Of a stretch of DNA of 64,000 nucleotides, positions 16,213 to 25,298 are shown in pieces. Position numbers and translations under genes: made by a program. The stretch is from Pseudomonas prosekii (GTDB taxonomy: Bacteria > Pseudomonadota > Gammaproteobacteria > Pseudomonadales > Pseudomonadaceae): the NCBI RefSeq assembly GCF_900105155.1, contig NZ_LT629762.1, positions 992,001-1,056,000 on the forward strand, given 5' to 3'. The notes beneath the pieces were generated by a model, which was given only the letters and a program-made list of their open reading frames with translations, was not told the DNA's origin and did not search any database. Position 1 is the stretch's first letter. Each line of letters starts with the position of its first letter.

Positions 16213-18492
16213 TCAAATACGCCGTGCGGCGTAACGCTTGAGCATGCTCGGTACATCCAGAATCAGCGCAATGCGCCCGTCACCGGTGATGGTGGCGCCG
16301 GACATGCCGGGGGTTCCCTGGAGCATTTTGCCCAATGGCTTGATCACCACTTCTTCCTGGCCCACCAGTTGATCGACGACAAATCCGATCCGCTGCGTGC
16401 CCACCGAAAGGATCACCACATGGCCCTCGCGCTGCTCTTCATGAGCGGCGGAGCTGACCAGCCAGCGTTTGAGATAGAACAAGGGCAGCGCCTTGTCCCG
16501 CACGATCACCACTTCCTGACCGTCGACGACGTTGGTGCGCGAGAGGTCGAGGTGGAAGATTTCGTTGACGTTGACCAGCGGGAACGCAAACGCCTGGTTG
16601 CCGAGCATGACCATCAGCGTCGGCATGATCGCCAGGGTCAGCGGCACCTTGATGACGATCTTCGAGCCCTGGCCCTTGGTCGAATAAATGTTGATCGAAC
16701 CGTTGAGCTGGGAAATCTTGGTTTTCACCACGTCCATGCCCACGCCACGACCCGACACGTCGGAGATCTCGGTTTTGGTCGAGAAACCCGGGGCGAAAAT
16801 CAGGTTGTAGCACTCGGTATCGCTCAAGCGATCGGCCGCGTCCTTGTCCATCACGCCGCGTTTTACCGCGATCGAACGCAGGACGTTCGGGTCCATGCCT
16901 TTGCCGTCATCGGAAATCGACAGCAGGATGTGATCGCCTTCCTGTTCAGCCGCCAGAATCACTTTGCCGCCACGGGATTTGCCCGAGGCTTCGCGTTCTT
17001 CCGGCGACTCGATGCCGTGGTCGACCGCGTTGCGCACCAAGTGGACCAGCGGGTCGGCCAAGGCCTCGACAAGGTTCTTGTCGAGGTCGGTTTCTTCGCC
17101 GACCAGTTCCAGGTTGATCTCTTTCTTGAGCTGGCGAGCCAGGTCACGAACCAGGCGCGGGAAGCGCCCGAAGACTTTCTTGATCGGTTGCATCCGGGTC
17201 TTCATGACCGCGGTTTGCAGGTCAGCGGTGACCACGTCGAGGTTCGACACAGCCTTGGACATGGCTTCGTCGCCGCTATTGAGGCCCAGACGGACCAAGC
17301 GGTTACGCACCAATACCAGTTCGCCCACCATGTTCATGATTTCGTCGAGACGCGCGGTATCAACCCGCACGGTGGTCTCGGCTTCACTGGCCGGTTTTTC
17401 CGCCGGTGGCGGCGACGCAGCGCGGGCAGGCGCTGGAGCTGCCGCAGGCTTGGCCGGTTCAGCTTTCGGCTCAGGCGCTTTCGCCACAGGCTTGGGTGCT
17501 GCCGCAGGCGCCGGGGCCTTGGCCACAGGAGCAGAAACCACTGCGCCAGTGCCGACTTCGGTGAACTTGCCTTTGCCGTGCAATTCGTCGAGCAGCGATT
17601 CGAACTCGTGATCGGAAATCAGATCACCGCCGGCCGCTTTCGCGGTAGGTGCTGCCGGCACTGGTGTCGCGGCAATGGCCGACTCCAGTGCGTCAACGGC
17701 AAAGTTGCCCTTGCCGTGCAGTTGATCGAGCAACGCTTCGAATTCGTCGTCGGTGATGTCCGAGCTGTCGCCCGCCGCTTTTGGCGCGGCCGGTGCTGCG
17801 GGACTTGGCGCGGACGCAGGCGCAGCGACGGCATCCACCGCGAACTGACCTTTGCCGTGCAACTGATCGAGCAACGACTCGAACTCGTCATCGGTGATTT
17901 CGTCGCTGGCGGCGGCGGTGCTGCTGCTCGGCGCTGGCGCAGCGACGGGTGCCGGGGCTTCAGCCTGAGCCTTGACGGCGTTCAGCGAATCCAGCAGTTG
18001 TTCAAATTCATTGTCGGTAATGTCGCCGCTGTCGTCGCCGGAGGCGCTTTCAGCGGTCGGTTCTTCCACCACGTCGGCCACCGGGGCGGCTTCGTCGGCG
18101 GATTGCGGCTCGGCCAGACGGGCCAGTGCCGCGAGCAATTCTGGAGTGGCAGCGGTGATCGGGCTGCGTTCGCGGACTTCGGTGAACATGCCGTTCACCG
18201 CATCCAGCGCTTCGAGAACCACGTCCATCAGTTCCGAGTCGACGCGGCGTTCACCCTTGCGCAGGATGTCGAACACGTTCTCGGCGATGTGACAGCACTC
18301 CACCAGTTCATTGAGCTGGAGGAAGCCGGCGCCCCCTTTTACAGTGTGAAAACCGCGAAAAATTGCATTGAGCAAGTCCGCATCATCCGGTCGGCTTTCC
18401 AGCTCGACCAGTTGCTCGGACAGTAGCTCTAGAATCTCGCCGGCCTCAACCAGGAAATCCTGAAGGATCTCTTCATCGGCGCCGAAGCTCAT
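16213..18492 (-). CDS. cheA: chemotaxis histidine kinase CheA
   Basis: Central kinase of the chemotaxis pathway, which phosphorylates CheY and CheB. The 759-aa protein has an Hpt domain with phospho-acceptor His49 ([12 protein letters not shown]), a long Ala/Pro linker (about 140-370), a dimerisation domain from about 373 ([23 protein letters not shown]), an ATPase domain (about 440-620) and a C-terminal CheW-like domain. In place of a clear globular P2 domain, the linker holds four copies of an acidic motif of the form ITDDEFExLLDxLHGKG. The start [14 protein letters not shown] lies 54 bases after cheZ. Confidence 0.95.
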   Translation of the reverse strand: MSFGADEEILQDFLVEAGEILELLSEQLVELESRPDDADLLNAIFRGFHTVKGGAGFLQLNELVECCHIAENVFDILRKGERRVDSELMDVVLEALDAVNGMFTEVRERSPITAATPELLAALARLAEPQSADEAAPVADVVEEPTAESASGDDSGDITDNEFEQLLDSLNAVKAQAEAPAPVAAPAPSSSTAAASDEITDDEFESLLDQLHGKGQFAVDAVAAPASAPSPAAPAAPKAAGDSSDITDDEFEALLDQLHGKGNFAVDALESAIAATPVPAAPTAKAAGGDLISDHEFESLLDELHGKGKFTEVGTGAVVSAPVAKAPAPAAAPKPVAKAPEPKAEPAKPAAAPAPARAASPPPAEKPASEAETTVRVDTARLDEIMNMVGELVLVRNRLVRLGLNSGDEAMSKAVSNLDVVTADLQTAVMKTRMQPIKKVFGRFPRLVRDLARQLKKEINLELVGEETDLDKNLVEALADPLVHLVRNAVDHGIESPEEREASGKSRGGKVILAAEQEGDHILLSISDDGKGMDPNVLRSIAVKRGVMDKDAADRLSDTECYNLIFAPGFSTKTEISDVSGRGVGMDVVKTKISQLNGSINIYSTKGQGSKIVIKVPLTLAIMPTLMVMLGNQAFAFPLVNVNEIFHLDLSRTNVVDGQEVVIVRDKALPLFYLKRWLVSSAAHEEQREGHVVILSVGTQRIGFVVDQLVGQEEVVIKPLGKMLQGTPGMSGATITGDGRIALILDVPSMLKRYAARRI
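17565..18027 (-). repeat. four spaced copies of an acidic motif in the CheA linker
   Basis: Protein-level repeat at CheA residues about 156-175, 197-216, 245-264 and 290-309. The core is D-I/L-T/S-D-x-E-F-E-x-L-L-D-x-L; the last three copies continue with HGKG. Copies are separated by Ala/Pro-rich spacers of about 20-28 residues. This looks like a multivalent docking array. Confidence 0.85.
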
Positions 18493-18546
18493 TAAGGGGG
18501 TGCTCCTACAGGTCTAAAAACCTAAAAAACCTAAAATTCTAAAACT

Positions 18547-19335
18547 CTAAAATCCCAGGCTGGATAACAAATCGTCCACATCGTCCTGACCGGACACAAC
18601 GTCTTCTCTCTTATCGGCATGAATCTGCGGACCTTCACCCTGAGAGAGATGTTTTTGCGGATCTTTTTCAGCCAGCATCGCGTCACGGTCATGTTCGATA
18701 CCCGCAAAGCGGTCTACCTGGCTGGCCATGAGTACGAGCTTGAGCAGATTGCTTTCGACTTCGGTGACCAACTGGGTCACGCGCTTGATCACCTGACCGG
18801 TGAGGTCCTGGTAATCCTGAGCCAGCAGGATGTCGTTGAGATTGCTCGACACCACGCGGTTGTCTTCGCTGCTGCGTGTCAGGAAACCGTCGACACGACG
18901 CGCCAGCTCACGGAACTCTTCAGCCCCGACTTCGCGACGCATGAACCGGCCCCAGTCGGCGCTCAATGCCTGGGCTTCAGTGCTCAGGCCATTGACCAGC
19001 GGCGTGGCGTTTTCCACCAGGTCCATGGTGCGGTTGGCAGCGGCCTCGGTGAGCTTGACCACATACCCCAGACGCTCGGTGGCGTCGGTGATCTGCGAGA
19101 CTTCCTCGGCTTGCGGCATATTCGGGTCAATCTGAAAATTGACGATCGCGCTATGCAGCTCGCGAGTGAGCTTGCCCACTTCCTGATACAGGCCGCGGTC
19201 ACGGGTCTGGTTGAGCTCATGGATCAGTTGCACAGCGTCGCCAAACCTGCCCTTTTCAAGGCTTTCGACCAGTTCGACGGCGTGTTTTTTCAGGGTCGAC
19301 TCAAAATCGCCCTGTGAAGATTCTTTATGCTCCAT
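18547..19335 (-). CDS. cheZ: CheY-P phosphatase CheZ
   Basis: CheZ dephosphorylates CheY-P to end the tumble or reversal signal. The 262-aa protein is almost entirely helical, as for the CheZ four-helix hairpin, with the catalytic-region segment ILLAQDYQDLTGQVIKRV (Gln and Asp conserved) around 168-185. The C-terminal CheY-binding tail is DVDDLLSSLGF. It lies between cheY (22 bases upstream) and cheA. Confidence 0.94.
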   Translation of the reverse strand: MEHKESSQGDFESTLKKHAVELVESLEKGRFGDAVQLIHELNQTRDRGLYQEVGKLTRELHSAIVNFQIDPNMPQAEEVSQITDATERLGYVVKLTEAAANRTMDLVENATPLVNGLSTEAQALSADWGRFMRREVGAEEFRELARRVDGFLTRSSEDNRVVSSNLNDILLAQDYQDLTGQVIKRVTQLVTEVESNLLKLVLMASQVDRFAGIEHDRDAMLAEKDPQKHLSQGEGPQIHADKREDVVSGQDDVDDLLSSLGF

Positions 19336-19357
19336 AGCTCCCCCGTGGCGCAGTTGC

Positions 19358-19729
19358 TCAACCGATGCGTTCGAAAATCTTTTCGATCTTGTCTTTCAAC
19401 GCCTGGGCCGTGAAGGGTTTGACCACATAGCCGTTTACACCGGCCTGGGCCGCTTCGATGATCTGCTCGCGCTTGGCTTCAGCGGTCACCATCAGCACTG
19501 GCAAGTGCTTGAGTTTTTCATCGGCGCGCACGTGGCGCAGCAGATCGATGCCGGTCATGCCCGGCATGTTCCAGTCCGTTACCAGAAAGTCGATGCTGCC
19601 GCTGTTGAGAACCGGGATGGCAGTGGTGCCATCGTCAGCCTCGACCGTGTTGGTGAACCCGAGGTCACGCAACAGGTTTTTAATGATCCGCCGCATCGTT
19701 GAGAAGTCATCAACGATGAGGATTTTCAT
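19358..19729 (-). CDS. cheY: chemotaxis response regulator CheY
   Basis: Single-domain response regulator that binds the FliM/FliN switch when phosphorylated by CheA. The 123-aa protein has the acidic pocket (VDD at 6-8), phospho-acceptor Asp52 (VTDWNMPGM) and the conserved Thr and Lys of receivers (MVTAEAK, VVKPF). The ATG at 19729 is preferred. A TTG start eight codons upstream, right after GGAGG, is possible. It lies about 167 bases after fliA. Confidence 0.95.
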   Translation of the reverse strand: MKILIVDDFSTMRRIIKNLLRDLGFTNTVEADDGTTAIPVLNSGSIDFLVTDWNMPGMTGIDLLRHVRADEKLKHLPVLMVTAEAKREQIIEAAQAGVNGYVVKPFTAQALKDKIEKIFERIG

Positions 19730-19876
19730 GTTCTTGTCCAATTCGACCTCCAAGCAGTCTTAAACGCGCCCAGCACCTGGACACGCCATTTCATTCAATC
19801 AGGCAAAGCATTCGATGACTGTCTGGAGCACAACAGATCGAGACCGCTGCGGTTCATCACCGCACCAGCCTCGTTC

Positions 19877-19894
19877 GCAGTGTCCCCACACTGC
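19877..19894 (-). terminator. hairpin just after fliA
   Basis: A perfect 7-bp stem GCAGTGT/ACACTGC with a four-base loop begins two bases after the fliA stop. There is no T run on either side, so it may protect or process the fliA-cheY transcript, or give partial termination. Confidence 0.4.
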
Positions 19895-19896
19895 CT

Positions 19897-20637
19897 TCAG
19901 CGCGCTCGCCACTCCCCCAAACGCCCCCGCAAACGGGCCGCGCACTGGCTGTGTAACTGGCTGACCCGCGATTCACTGACGCCAAGGACTTCACCGATTT
20001 CCTTGAGGTTCAGCTCTTCGTCGTAGTACAGCGCCAACACCAGCCGCTCACGCTCCGGCAAATTGGCAATCGCGTCCGCCAAAGCGGCCTGGAAGCGTTC
20101 ATCTTCCAGATCGCGCGACGGCTCCAGATGAGCACTGGCGCCATCCTCGTGCAGCCCTTCGTGTTCGCCGTCCTGCAACAGGTCGTCGAAACTGAACAGG
20201 CGGCTGCCCAAGGTATCGTTCAAAATCCCGTAATAATCGTCGAGACTCAATTGGAGTTCGGCCGCAACCTCGTGATCTTTAGCGTCACGACCGGTTTTAG
20301 CTTCAATCGAGCGAATTGCGTCGCTGACCATGCGGGTATTGCGGTGGACCGAACGTGGCGCCCAGTCCCCTTTGCGTACTTCATCGAGCATCGCGCCACG
20401 GATTCGAATGCCCGCGTACGTTTCGAAGCTCGCGCCTTTGCTGGCGTCATATTTGGTCGACACTTCAAGCAGGCCGATCATCCCGGCCTGGATCAGGTCT
20501 TCCACCTGGACACTGGCCGGCAAACGCGCCAGCAAGTGGTAAGCAATGCGTTTGACCAGTGGCGCGTAACGCTCGATCAGCTCGTATTGCGCATCACGTG
20601 CCGACTTCTGGTAGAGGTTGTAGCCACTGGCTGTCAT
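19897..20637 (-). CDS. fliA: flagellar sigma factor FliA (sigma-28)
   Basis: RNA polymerase sigma factor for late flagellar genes. The 246-aa protein has region 2 (YAPLVKRIAYHLLARLPASVQVEDLIQAGMIGLLE), region 3 (HRNTRMVSDAIRSIEAKTGR) and region 4 with a helix-turn-helix (LNLKEIGEVLGVSESRVSQLHSQ). The ATG at 20637 overlaps the fleN stop (ATGA) and gives the normal length. Two matching FliA promoters (before fliC and fliS) lie in this window. The longer open frame upstream runs antisense-like through fleN. Confidence 0.96.
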   Translation of the reverse strand: MTASGYNLYQKSARDAQYELIERYAPLVKRIAYHLLARLPASVQVEDLIQAGMIGLLEVSTKYDASKGASFETYAGIRIRGAMLDEVRKGDWAPRSVHRNTRMVSDAIRSIEAKTGRDAKDHEVAAELQLSLDDYYGILNDTLGSRLFSFDDLLQDGEHEGLHEDGASAHLEPSRDLEDERFQAALADAIANLPERERLVLALYYDEELNLKEIGEVLGVSESRVSQLHSQCAARLRGRLGEWRAR

Positions 20638-21464
20638 AGGACGGGTCCTGCGGTTTGTTGCACGAGACGTTCGACGAAAAACTCCAGGTGTCCGCGCGGG
20701 TTGGCGGGCAACGGCCAAGTGTCGACCTTCTGTGCAATCGCCTTGAACGCCAGTGCGCACTTGGAGCGCGGGAAGGCTTCGTAGACAGCACGTTGTTTCT
20801 GCACAGCCTTGCGCACGCTTTCGTCGTAAGGCACGGCGCCGACGTATTGTAGGGCGACGTCGAGGAAGCGGTCCGTGACCTTGGTCAACTTGGCGAACAG
20901 GTTGCGACCTTCCTGCGGGCTCTGGGCCATGTTGGCCAGGACACGGAAGCGGTTCATGCCGTAATCGCGGTTGAGCAACTTGATCAGCGCGTAGGCGTCG
21001 GTAATCGAAGTCGGCTCGTCGCACACCACCAGCAACACTTCCTGGGCGGCGCGAACAAAACTGACTACCGAGTCACCAATACCCGCAGCCGTGTCGATCA
21101 CCAATACGTCGAGGTTATCGCCGATATCGCTGAACGCCTGGATCAGGCCGGCGTGCTGCGCAGGGGTCAGATGAACCATGCTTTGCGTGCCGGACGCGGC
21201 CGGGACGATGCGAATGCCGCCGGGGCCTTGCAACAGAACGTCGCGCAGCTCGCAGCGGCCTTCAATTACGTCGGCCAGAGTACGTTTGGGCGTCAGTCCC
21301 AGCAGAACGTCAACGTTCGCCAGACCCAGATCGGCGTCCAGCAGCATGACCCGTCGGCCAAGCTCTGCCAGAGCCAGGGACAAGTTCACTGACACGTTAG
21401 TCTTGCCGACGCCACCTTTGCCGCCGGTCACCGCGATCACCTGTACGGGATGCATGCTGCCCAT
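20634..21464 (-). CDS. fleN: flagellar number regulator FleN (FlhG)
   Basis: MinD-like ATPase that limits polar flagella number by antagonising FleQ. The 276-aa protein has deviant Walker A GGKGGVGKTN (14-23), LLDADLGLANVDVLLG and VIDTAAGIGD motifs. The start at 21464 (MGSMHPVQVIAV) is followed by another ATG at 21455. It begins one base after the stop of a 35-codon ORF that fills the gap to flhF. Confidence 0.95.
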   Translation of the reverse strand: MGSMHPVQVIAVTGGKGGVGKTNVSVNLSLALAELGRRVMLLDADLGLANVDVLLGLTPKRTLADVIEGRCELRDVLLQGPGGIRIVPAASGTQSMVHLTPAQHAGLIQAFSDIGDNLDVLVIDTAAGIGDSVVSFVRAAQEVLLVVCDEPTSITDAYALIKLLNRDYGMNRFRVLANMAQSPQEGRNLFAKLTKVTDRFLDVALQYVGAVPYDESVRKAVQKQRAVYEAFPRSKCALAFKAIAQKVDTWPLPANPRGHLEFFVERLVQQTAGPVL

Positions 21465-21465
21465 G

Positions 21466-21573
21466 TTATTTCTTTACCTTGTCTTGCATAGACGGAGGCC
21501 ACATTACTGGCTGCGCGTTCACAATCTGAACAATGCATGGCAGACCATCGATGTAGGTACAAAAACTGTTCAT
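21466..21573 (-). CDS. possible 35-aa small protein or leader peptide between flhF and fleN
   Basis: An open frame of 35 codons (MNSFCTYIDGLPCIVQ..., ending DKVKK). It starts 7 bases after the flhF stop with a strong GAGG five bases before its ATG, and it stops one base before the fleN ATG. The spacing resembles a translationally coupled gene rather than a chance ORF, because the Shine-Dalgarno sits exactly at the flhF end and fleN itself has no obvious strong one. No family was recognised. It may act as a coupling leader that sets FleN dosage relative to FlhF. Confidence 0.45.
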   Translation of the reverse strand: MNSFCTYIDGLPCIVQIVNAQPVMWPPSMQDKVKK

Positions 21574-21580
21574 TAGCACC

Positions 21581-22915
21581 TCAGCCCACCTGCTTGGTCG
21601 GACTGTGGTAAATATCAGCGAACATGTCAGCCATGGCTTCTTCGCTGGGTTCTTCCTGCATTTGCACGCTGACCGCGCGACTGACCAACTGGTGACGTCG
21701 CGGCAGATGCAGATCATCTGGAATACGCGGGCCATCGGTGAGGTAAGCCACCGGCAATTCATGACTGATGGCCAGGCTCAACACCTCGCCCAGACTTGCC
21801 GTTTCATCCAGTTTAGTCAGGATGCAGCCGGCCAGCCCGCACCGCTTGTAACTGTGATAAGCGGCGGTCAGCACCTGTTTCTGGCTGGTGGTAGCCAGAA
21901 CCAGATAATTCTTTGACTTGATGCCGCGACCGGCCAGGCTTTCGAGCTGCATACGCAGGGCCGGGTCGCTGGCCTGAAGGCCGGCAGTATCAATCAAAAT
22001 CACCCGTTTGCGCAGCAACGGATCCAATGCCTGCACCAGCGACTGACCCGGATCGACGTGGGTCACCGAGACATTGAGGATTCGGCCCAGCGTTTTCAGT
22101 TGTTCCTGCGCCCCGATGCGGTAGCTGTCCATGCTCACCAGCGCGATGCTTTGCGCGCCGTACTTGAGCACATAGCGCGCGGCGAGTTTGGCCAGCGTGG
22201 TGGTCTTGCCCATACCGGCAGGGCCGACCATGGCAATCACGCCGCCCTCTTCCAGTGGCTCGACTTCCGGGGTCGCAATCATCCGCGCCAGGTGCGCCAG
22301 CAACATGCGCCAGGCCTGACGAGGCTCTTGAATTTCGGTGATCAGCGCCAGCAGGTCGCGCGACAACGGGCCGGACAAGCCGATGCGTTGCAGACGACGC
22401 CACAGGTTGGCCTGGGCCGGACGGCTGCCTTGCAGCTGATTCCAGGCCAGCGAGCCAAGTTGCACTTCCATCAGTTCGCGCAGGCTGTTGAGCTCGAAAC
22501 GCATCGAGTCGAAAGCGCGCGGGTCGACCCCGCCGGCGGCTGGCGCAGGGGCCGGCGCAGCACGACGTGGTTCGCTGTAAGTCGGTTCGATCAGCGGCTC
22601 GGCGGCGGTCAGTGGCAGGCCGGCGAACAACTGGCGATTGGTGGTCTTGTCACCTTCGGTCTCGCCTTCGCTGCGCAGGGTCAATTCGGCCTGGGCGGTA
22701 GCGATGCGCGACTGCGTCTTGCGCAGCTCGTCCTCGAGTTCCATGTTCGGAACGCGCGGGGCCAGCGCCGACAATTTGTAATCCAGCGCAGCCGTCAGCT
22801 CGACACCGCCGGCGATCCGGCGGTTGCCGATGATTGCGGCATCAGCGCCCAGCTCATCACGAACCAGCTTCATGGCCTGACGCATATCGGCGGCGAAAAA
22901 ACGCTTAACTTGCAT
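21581..22915 (-). CDS. flhF: flagellar SRP-type GTPase FlhF
   Basis: FlhF marks the pole where the flagellum is built. The 444-aa protein has a variable basic B domain (about 1-130), followed by N and G domains. The G domain (about 225-430) shows the P-loop GPAGMGKTTT, DSYRIGAQEQL, DTAGL and TKLDE motifs of SRP GTPases. It follows flhA by 11 bases and precedes fleN, its functional opponent. The N-terminal start MQVKRFFAADMRQAM is typical. Confidence 0.95.
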   Translation of the reverse strand: MQVKRFFAADMRQAMKLVRDELGADAAIIGNRRIAGGVELTAALDYKLSALAPRVPNMELEDELRKTQSRIATAQAELTLRSEGETEGDKTTNRQLFAGLPLTAAEPLIEPTYSEPRRAAPAPAPAAGGVDPRAFDSMRFELNSLRELMEVQLGSLAWNQLQGSRPAQANLWRRLQRIGLSGPLSRDLLALITEIQEPRQAWRMLLAHLARMIATPEVEPLEEGGVIAMVGPAGMGKTTTLAKLAARYVLKYGAQSIALVSMDSYRIGAQEQLKTLGRILNVSVTHVDPGQSLVQALDPLLRKRVILIDTAGLQASDPALRMQLESLAGRGIKSKNYLVLATTSQKQVLTAAYHSYKRCGLAGCILTKLDETASLGEVLSLAISHELPVAYLTDGPRIPDDLHLPRRHQLVSRAVSVQMQEEPSEEAMADMFADIYHSPTKQVG

Positions 22916-22926
22916 AAACTGCTACC

Positions 22927-25056
22927 TCAGCCGTTGGGCCCTACTGTCGCAACGATGGTCACTTGCTTGTTGTCAGGAATTTCCTGATACGCCAACACGT
23001 GCAAACCCGGAACTGCCAGCCTGCCGAATCGCGAGAGCATCGCGCGAACCGGACCGGCCACCAGCAGAATCACCGGTTGACCTTGCATCTCTTGACGCTG
23101 CGCCGCTTCGATCAACGAGCGCTGCAGCTTTTCCGCCATGCTTGGCTCCAGCAGAACGCCCTCTTCCGAGCCTTGTCCTGCCTTCTGCAGACTATTGAGC
23201 AATATCTGTTCCAACCTTGGCTCCAGGGTGATAACTGGCAGCTCAGACTCAGTCCCTACAATGCTTTGGACGATTGCGCGGCTTACGCCAACGCGCACTG
23301 CAGCCACCAGCGCGGCAGTATCTTGACTCTTGGCGGCATTGTTGGCGATGGCCTCGGCAATGCTGCGAATGTCGCGAACCGGCACTTGTTCGGCCAGCAG
23401 CGCTTGCAAAACCTTGAGCAGCTGCGACAGCGACACCACGCCCGGCACCAGCTCTTCCGCCAGTTTTGGCGAGCTTTTGGCCAGCAATTGCATGAGTTGC
23501 TGCACTTCTTCGTGGCCAATCAGCTCACTGGAGTGCTTGTACAAAATCTGGTTCAAGTGGGTTGCCACTACCGTACTGGCATCGACCACGGTGTAACCGA
23601 GTGACTGGGCCTGCGCACGCTGGCTGATTTCGATCCAGACCGCTTCAAGACCAAAAGCCGGATCTTTGGCGGTAATGCCGTTGAGCGAGCCGTAGACCTG
23701 CCCTGGGTTGATCGCCAGTTCACGATCCGGGTAAATCTCCGCTTCGGCGAGGATCACACCCATCAGGGTCAGGCGATAAGCACTCGGCGCAAGGTCGAGG
23801 TTGTCACGGATATGCACAGTCGGCATCAGGAAGCCCAGATCCTGCGAGAGCTTTTTGCGCACGCCTTTGATCCGCGCCAGCAACTGACCACCCTGATTGC
23901 GATCGACCAACGGGATCAGCCGGTAGCCCACTTCCAGGCCGATCATGTCGATAGGAGTCACGTCGTCCCAGCCGAGTTCCTTGGTTTCCTGGGCGCGGGC
24001 CGGCGATGGCAGCAATTCCTGCTGACGCTTGACCTCTTGCAAGGCCTGAACCTTGACCACGCTTTGCTTCTTCCAGAACAGGTAAGCACCGCCAGCCGCC
24101 AACGCGGCCATGCTCAGGAAGGAGAAGTGCGGCATGCCCGGCACCAGGCCCATGACCGCCATCAAACCGGCTGCAACCGCCAAGGCTTTGGGCGAGGCGA
24201 ACATCTGCCGATTGATCTGTTTGCCCATGTCTTCCGAGCCGGACGCTCGGGTCACCATGATGGCCGCGGCGGTGGACAACAGCAGTGATGGCAATTGCGC
24301 CACCAAACCGTCACCGATGGTCAACAGCGCGTAAACCCGGCCGGCGTCGCCGAAGGTCATGCCGTGCTGGAAGATACCGACCGCCATGCCGCCGATCAGG
24401 TTGATAAACAGAATCAGCAGGCCGGCGATGGCGTCACCGCGAACGAATTTGCTCGCACCGTCCATGGAACCGTAGAACTCGGCTTCCTGGGCGACTTCCA
24501 TGCGGCGCAATTTGGCCTGGTTTTGATCGATCAGGCCGGCGTTGAGGTCGGCGTCGATGGCCATCTGTTTGCCGGGCATGGCGTCGAGGGTGAAGCGCGC
24601 GCTCACCTCGGAAATACGCCCGGCACCTTTGGTCACGACGACGAAGTTGATGATCATCAAAATCGCGAACACGACGATACCGACCACGTAGTTACCGCCG
24701 ATCACTACTTCACCGAAGGCCTGGATCACCTTGCCGGCGGCGGCGTGGCCGTCCTGGCCGTGGAGCATGACCACCCGCGTCGATGCGACGTTGAGCGCCA
24801 GGCGCATCAATGTCGCCACCAGCAAAATGGTCGGGAACACGGCGAAATCCAGCGGCCGCAAGGCGTAGACGCAGACCAGCAGAACGACGATCGACAAGGC
24901 AATGTTGAACGTGAAAAAAACGTCCAGCAGGAACGGCGGGATCGGCAACATCATCATCGCCAACATGACCAGCAGCAACAGCGGCACACCCAGATTTCCC
25001 CGACTCAAGTCGGCGACGTTTGTGCGAGCACTGTTGAGTAACTGAGAGCGATCCAC
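22927..25056 (-). CDS. flhA: flagellar export gate protein FlhA
   Basis: Large membrane component of the flagellar type III export gate. The 709-aa protein has about eight membrane segments in residues 20-320 and the conserved FHIPEP-region equivalent (VTKGAGRISEVSARFTLDAMPGKQMAIDADLNAG). A cytoplasmic domain from about 360 to the end docks chaperones and substrates. The start is GTG at 25056 with GGGGA upstream. A sigma-54 promoter lies about 60 bases before it. It leads the flhA-flhF-fleN-fliA block. Confidence 0.96.
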   Translation of the reverse strand: MDRSQLLNSARTNVADLSRGNLGVPLLLLVMLAMMMLPIPPFLLDVFFTFNIALSIVVLLVCVYALRPLDFAVFPTILLVATLMRLALNVASTRVVMLHGQDGHAAAGKVIQAFGEVVIGGNYVVGIVVFAILMIINFVVVTKGAGRISEVSARFTLDAMPGKQMAIDADLNAGLIDQNQAKLRRMEVAQEAEFYGSMDGASKFVRGDAIAGLLILFINLIGGMAVGIFQHGMTFGDAGRVYALLTIGDGLVAQLPSLLLSTAAAIMVTRASGSEDMGKQINRQMFASPKALAVAAGLMAVMGLVPGMPHFSFLSMAALAAGGAYLFWKKQSVVKVQALQEVKRQQELLPSPARAQETKELGWDDVTPIDMIGLEVGYRLIPLVDRNQGGQLLARIKGVRKKLSQDLGFLMPTVHIRDNLDLAPSAYRLTLMGVILAEAEIYPDRELAINPGQVYGSLNGITAKDPAFGLEAVWIEISQRAQAQSLGYTVVDASTVVATHLNQILYKHSSELIGHEEVQQLMQLLAKSSPKLAEELVPGVVSLSQLLKVLQALLAEQVPVRDIRSIAEAIANNAAKSQDTAALVAAVRVGVSRAIVQSIVGTESELPVITLEPRLEQILLNSLQKAGQGSEEGVLLEPSMAEKLQRSLIEAAQRQEMQGQPVILLVAGPVRAMLSRFGRLAVPGLHVLAYQEIPDNKQVTIVATVGPNG

Positions 25057-25117
25057 CGGTTTTCCCCGTTCCTTTAAAGCAAACTTTTGACGCCCGAAGC
25101 AGGCGCAGGACGGCTAC

Positions 25118-25133
25118 TGCAAGAAGCCTTCCA
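25118..25133 (-). promoter_or_regulatory. sigma-54 promoter of flhA
   Basis: Minus-strand TGGAAGGCTTCTTGCA has the invariant GG-N10-GC spacing and a perfect TTGCA -12 element; the -24 part deviates from TGGCACG at two positions. It lies about 62 bases upstream of the flhA start. FleQ-dependent sigma-54 control of flhA is known in Pseudomonas. Confidence 0.7.
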
Positions 25134-25193
25134 ACTTTCGCAGAGGGTGGGAATAGAGGTGCTCATTGAAGGATTTGCGTGGTCCGGACCGGC

Positions 25194-25258
25194 GCCATCG
25201 CGAGCAGGCTCACTCCTACAAGGATTGGCGCCAGCACAAAACCCTGTAGGAGCTGAGC
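25194..25258. repeat. left part of a REP array split by the insertion sequence
   Basis: Contains CATCGCGAGCAGGCTCACTCC and TGTAGGAGCTGAGC. The latter continues without loss at 26511 on the other side of the insertion sequence, where the intact copies read TGTAGGAGCTGAGCTTGCTC. This is the truncated left end of the array described at 26508-26860. Confidence 0.85.
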
Positions 25259-25298
25259 TGATCTGGTCAAGTAATCCTGGACACCAATTACGGTTTTT

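Noticed and set aside
16057..18426. 789-codon plus-strand open frame opposite cheA
   Set aside because: Runs antisense to the clearly identified cheA; a His/Gln/Arg-rich composition typical of frames created opposite GC-rich genes.
20638..21024. Upstream extension of the fliA reading frame
   Set aside because: Lies inside fleN in another frame; the ATG at 20637 with ATGA overlap gives the normal FliA length.
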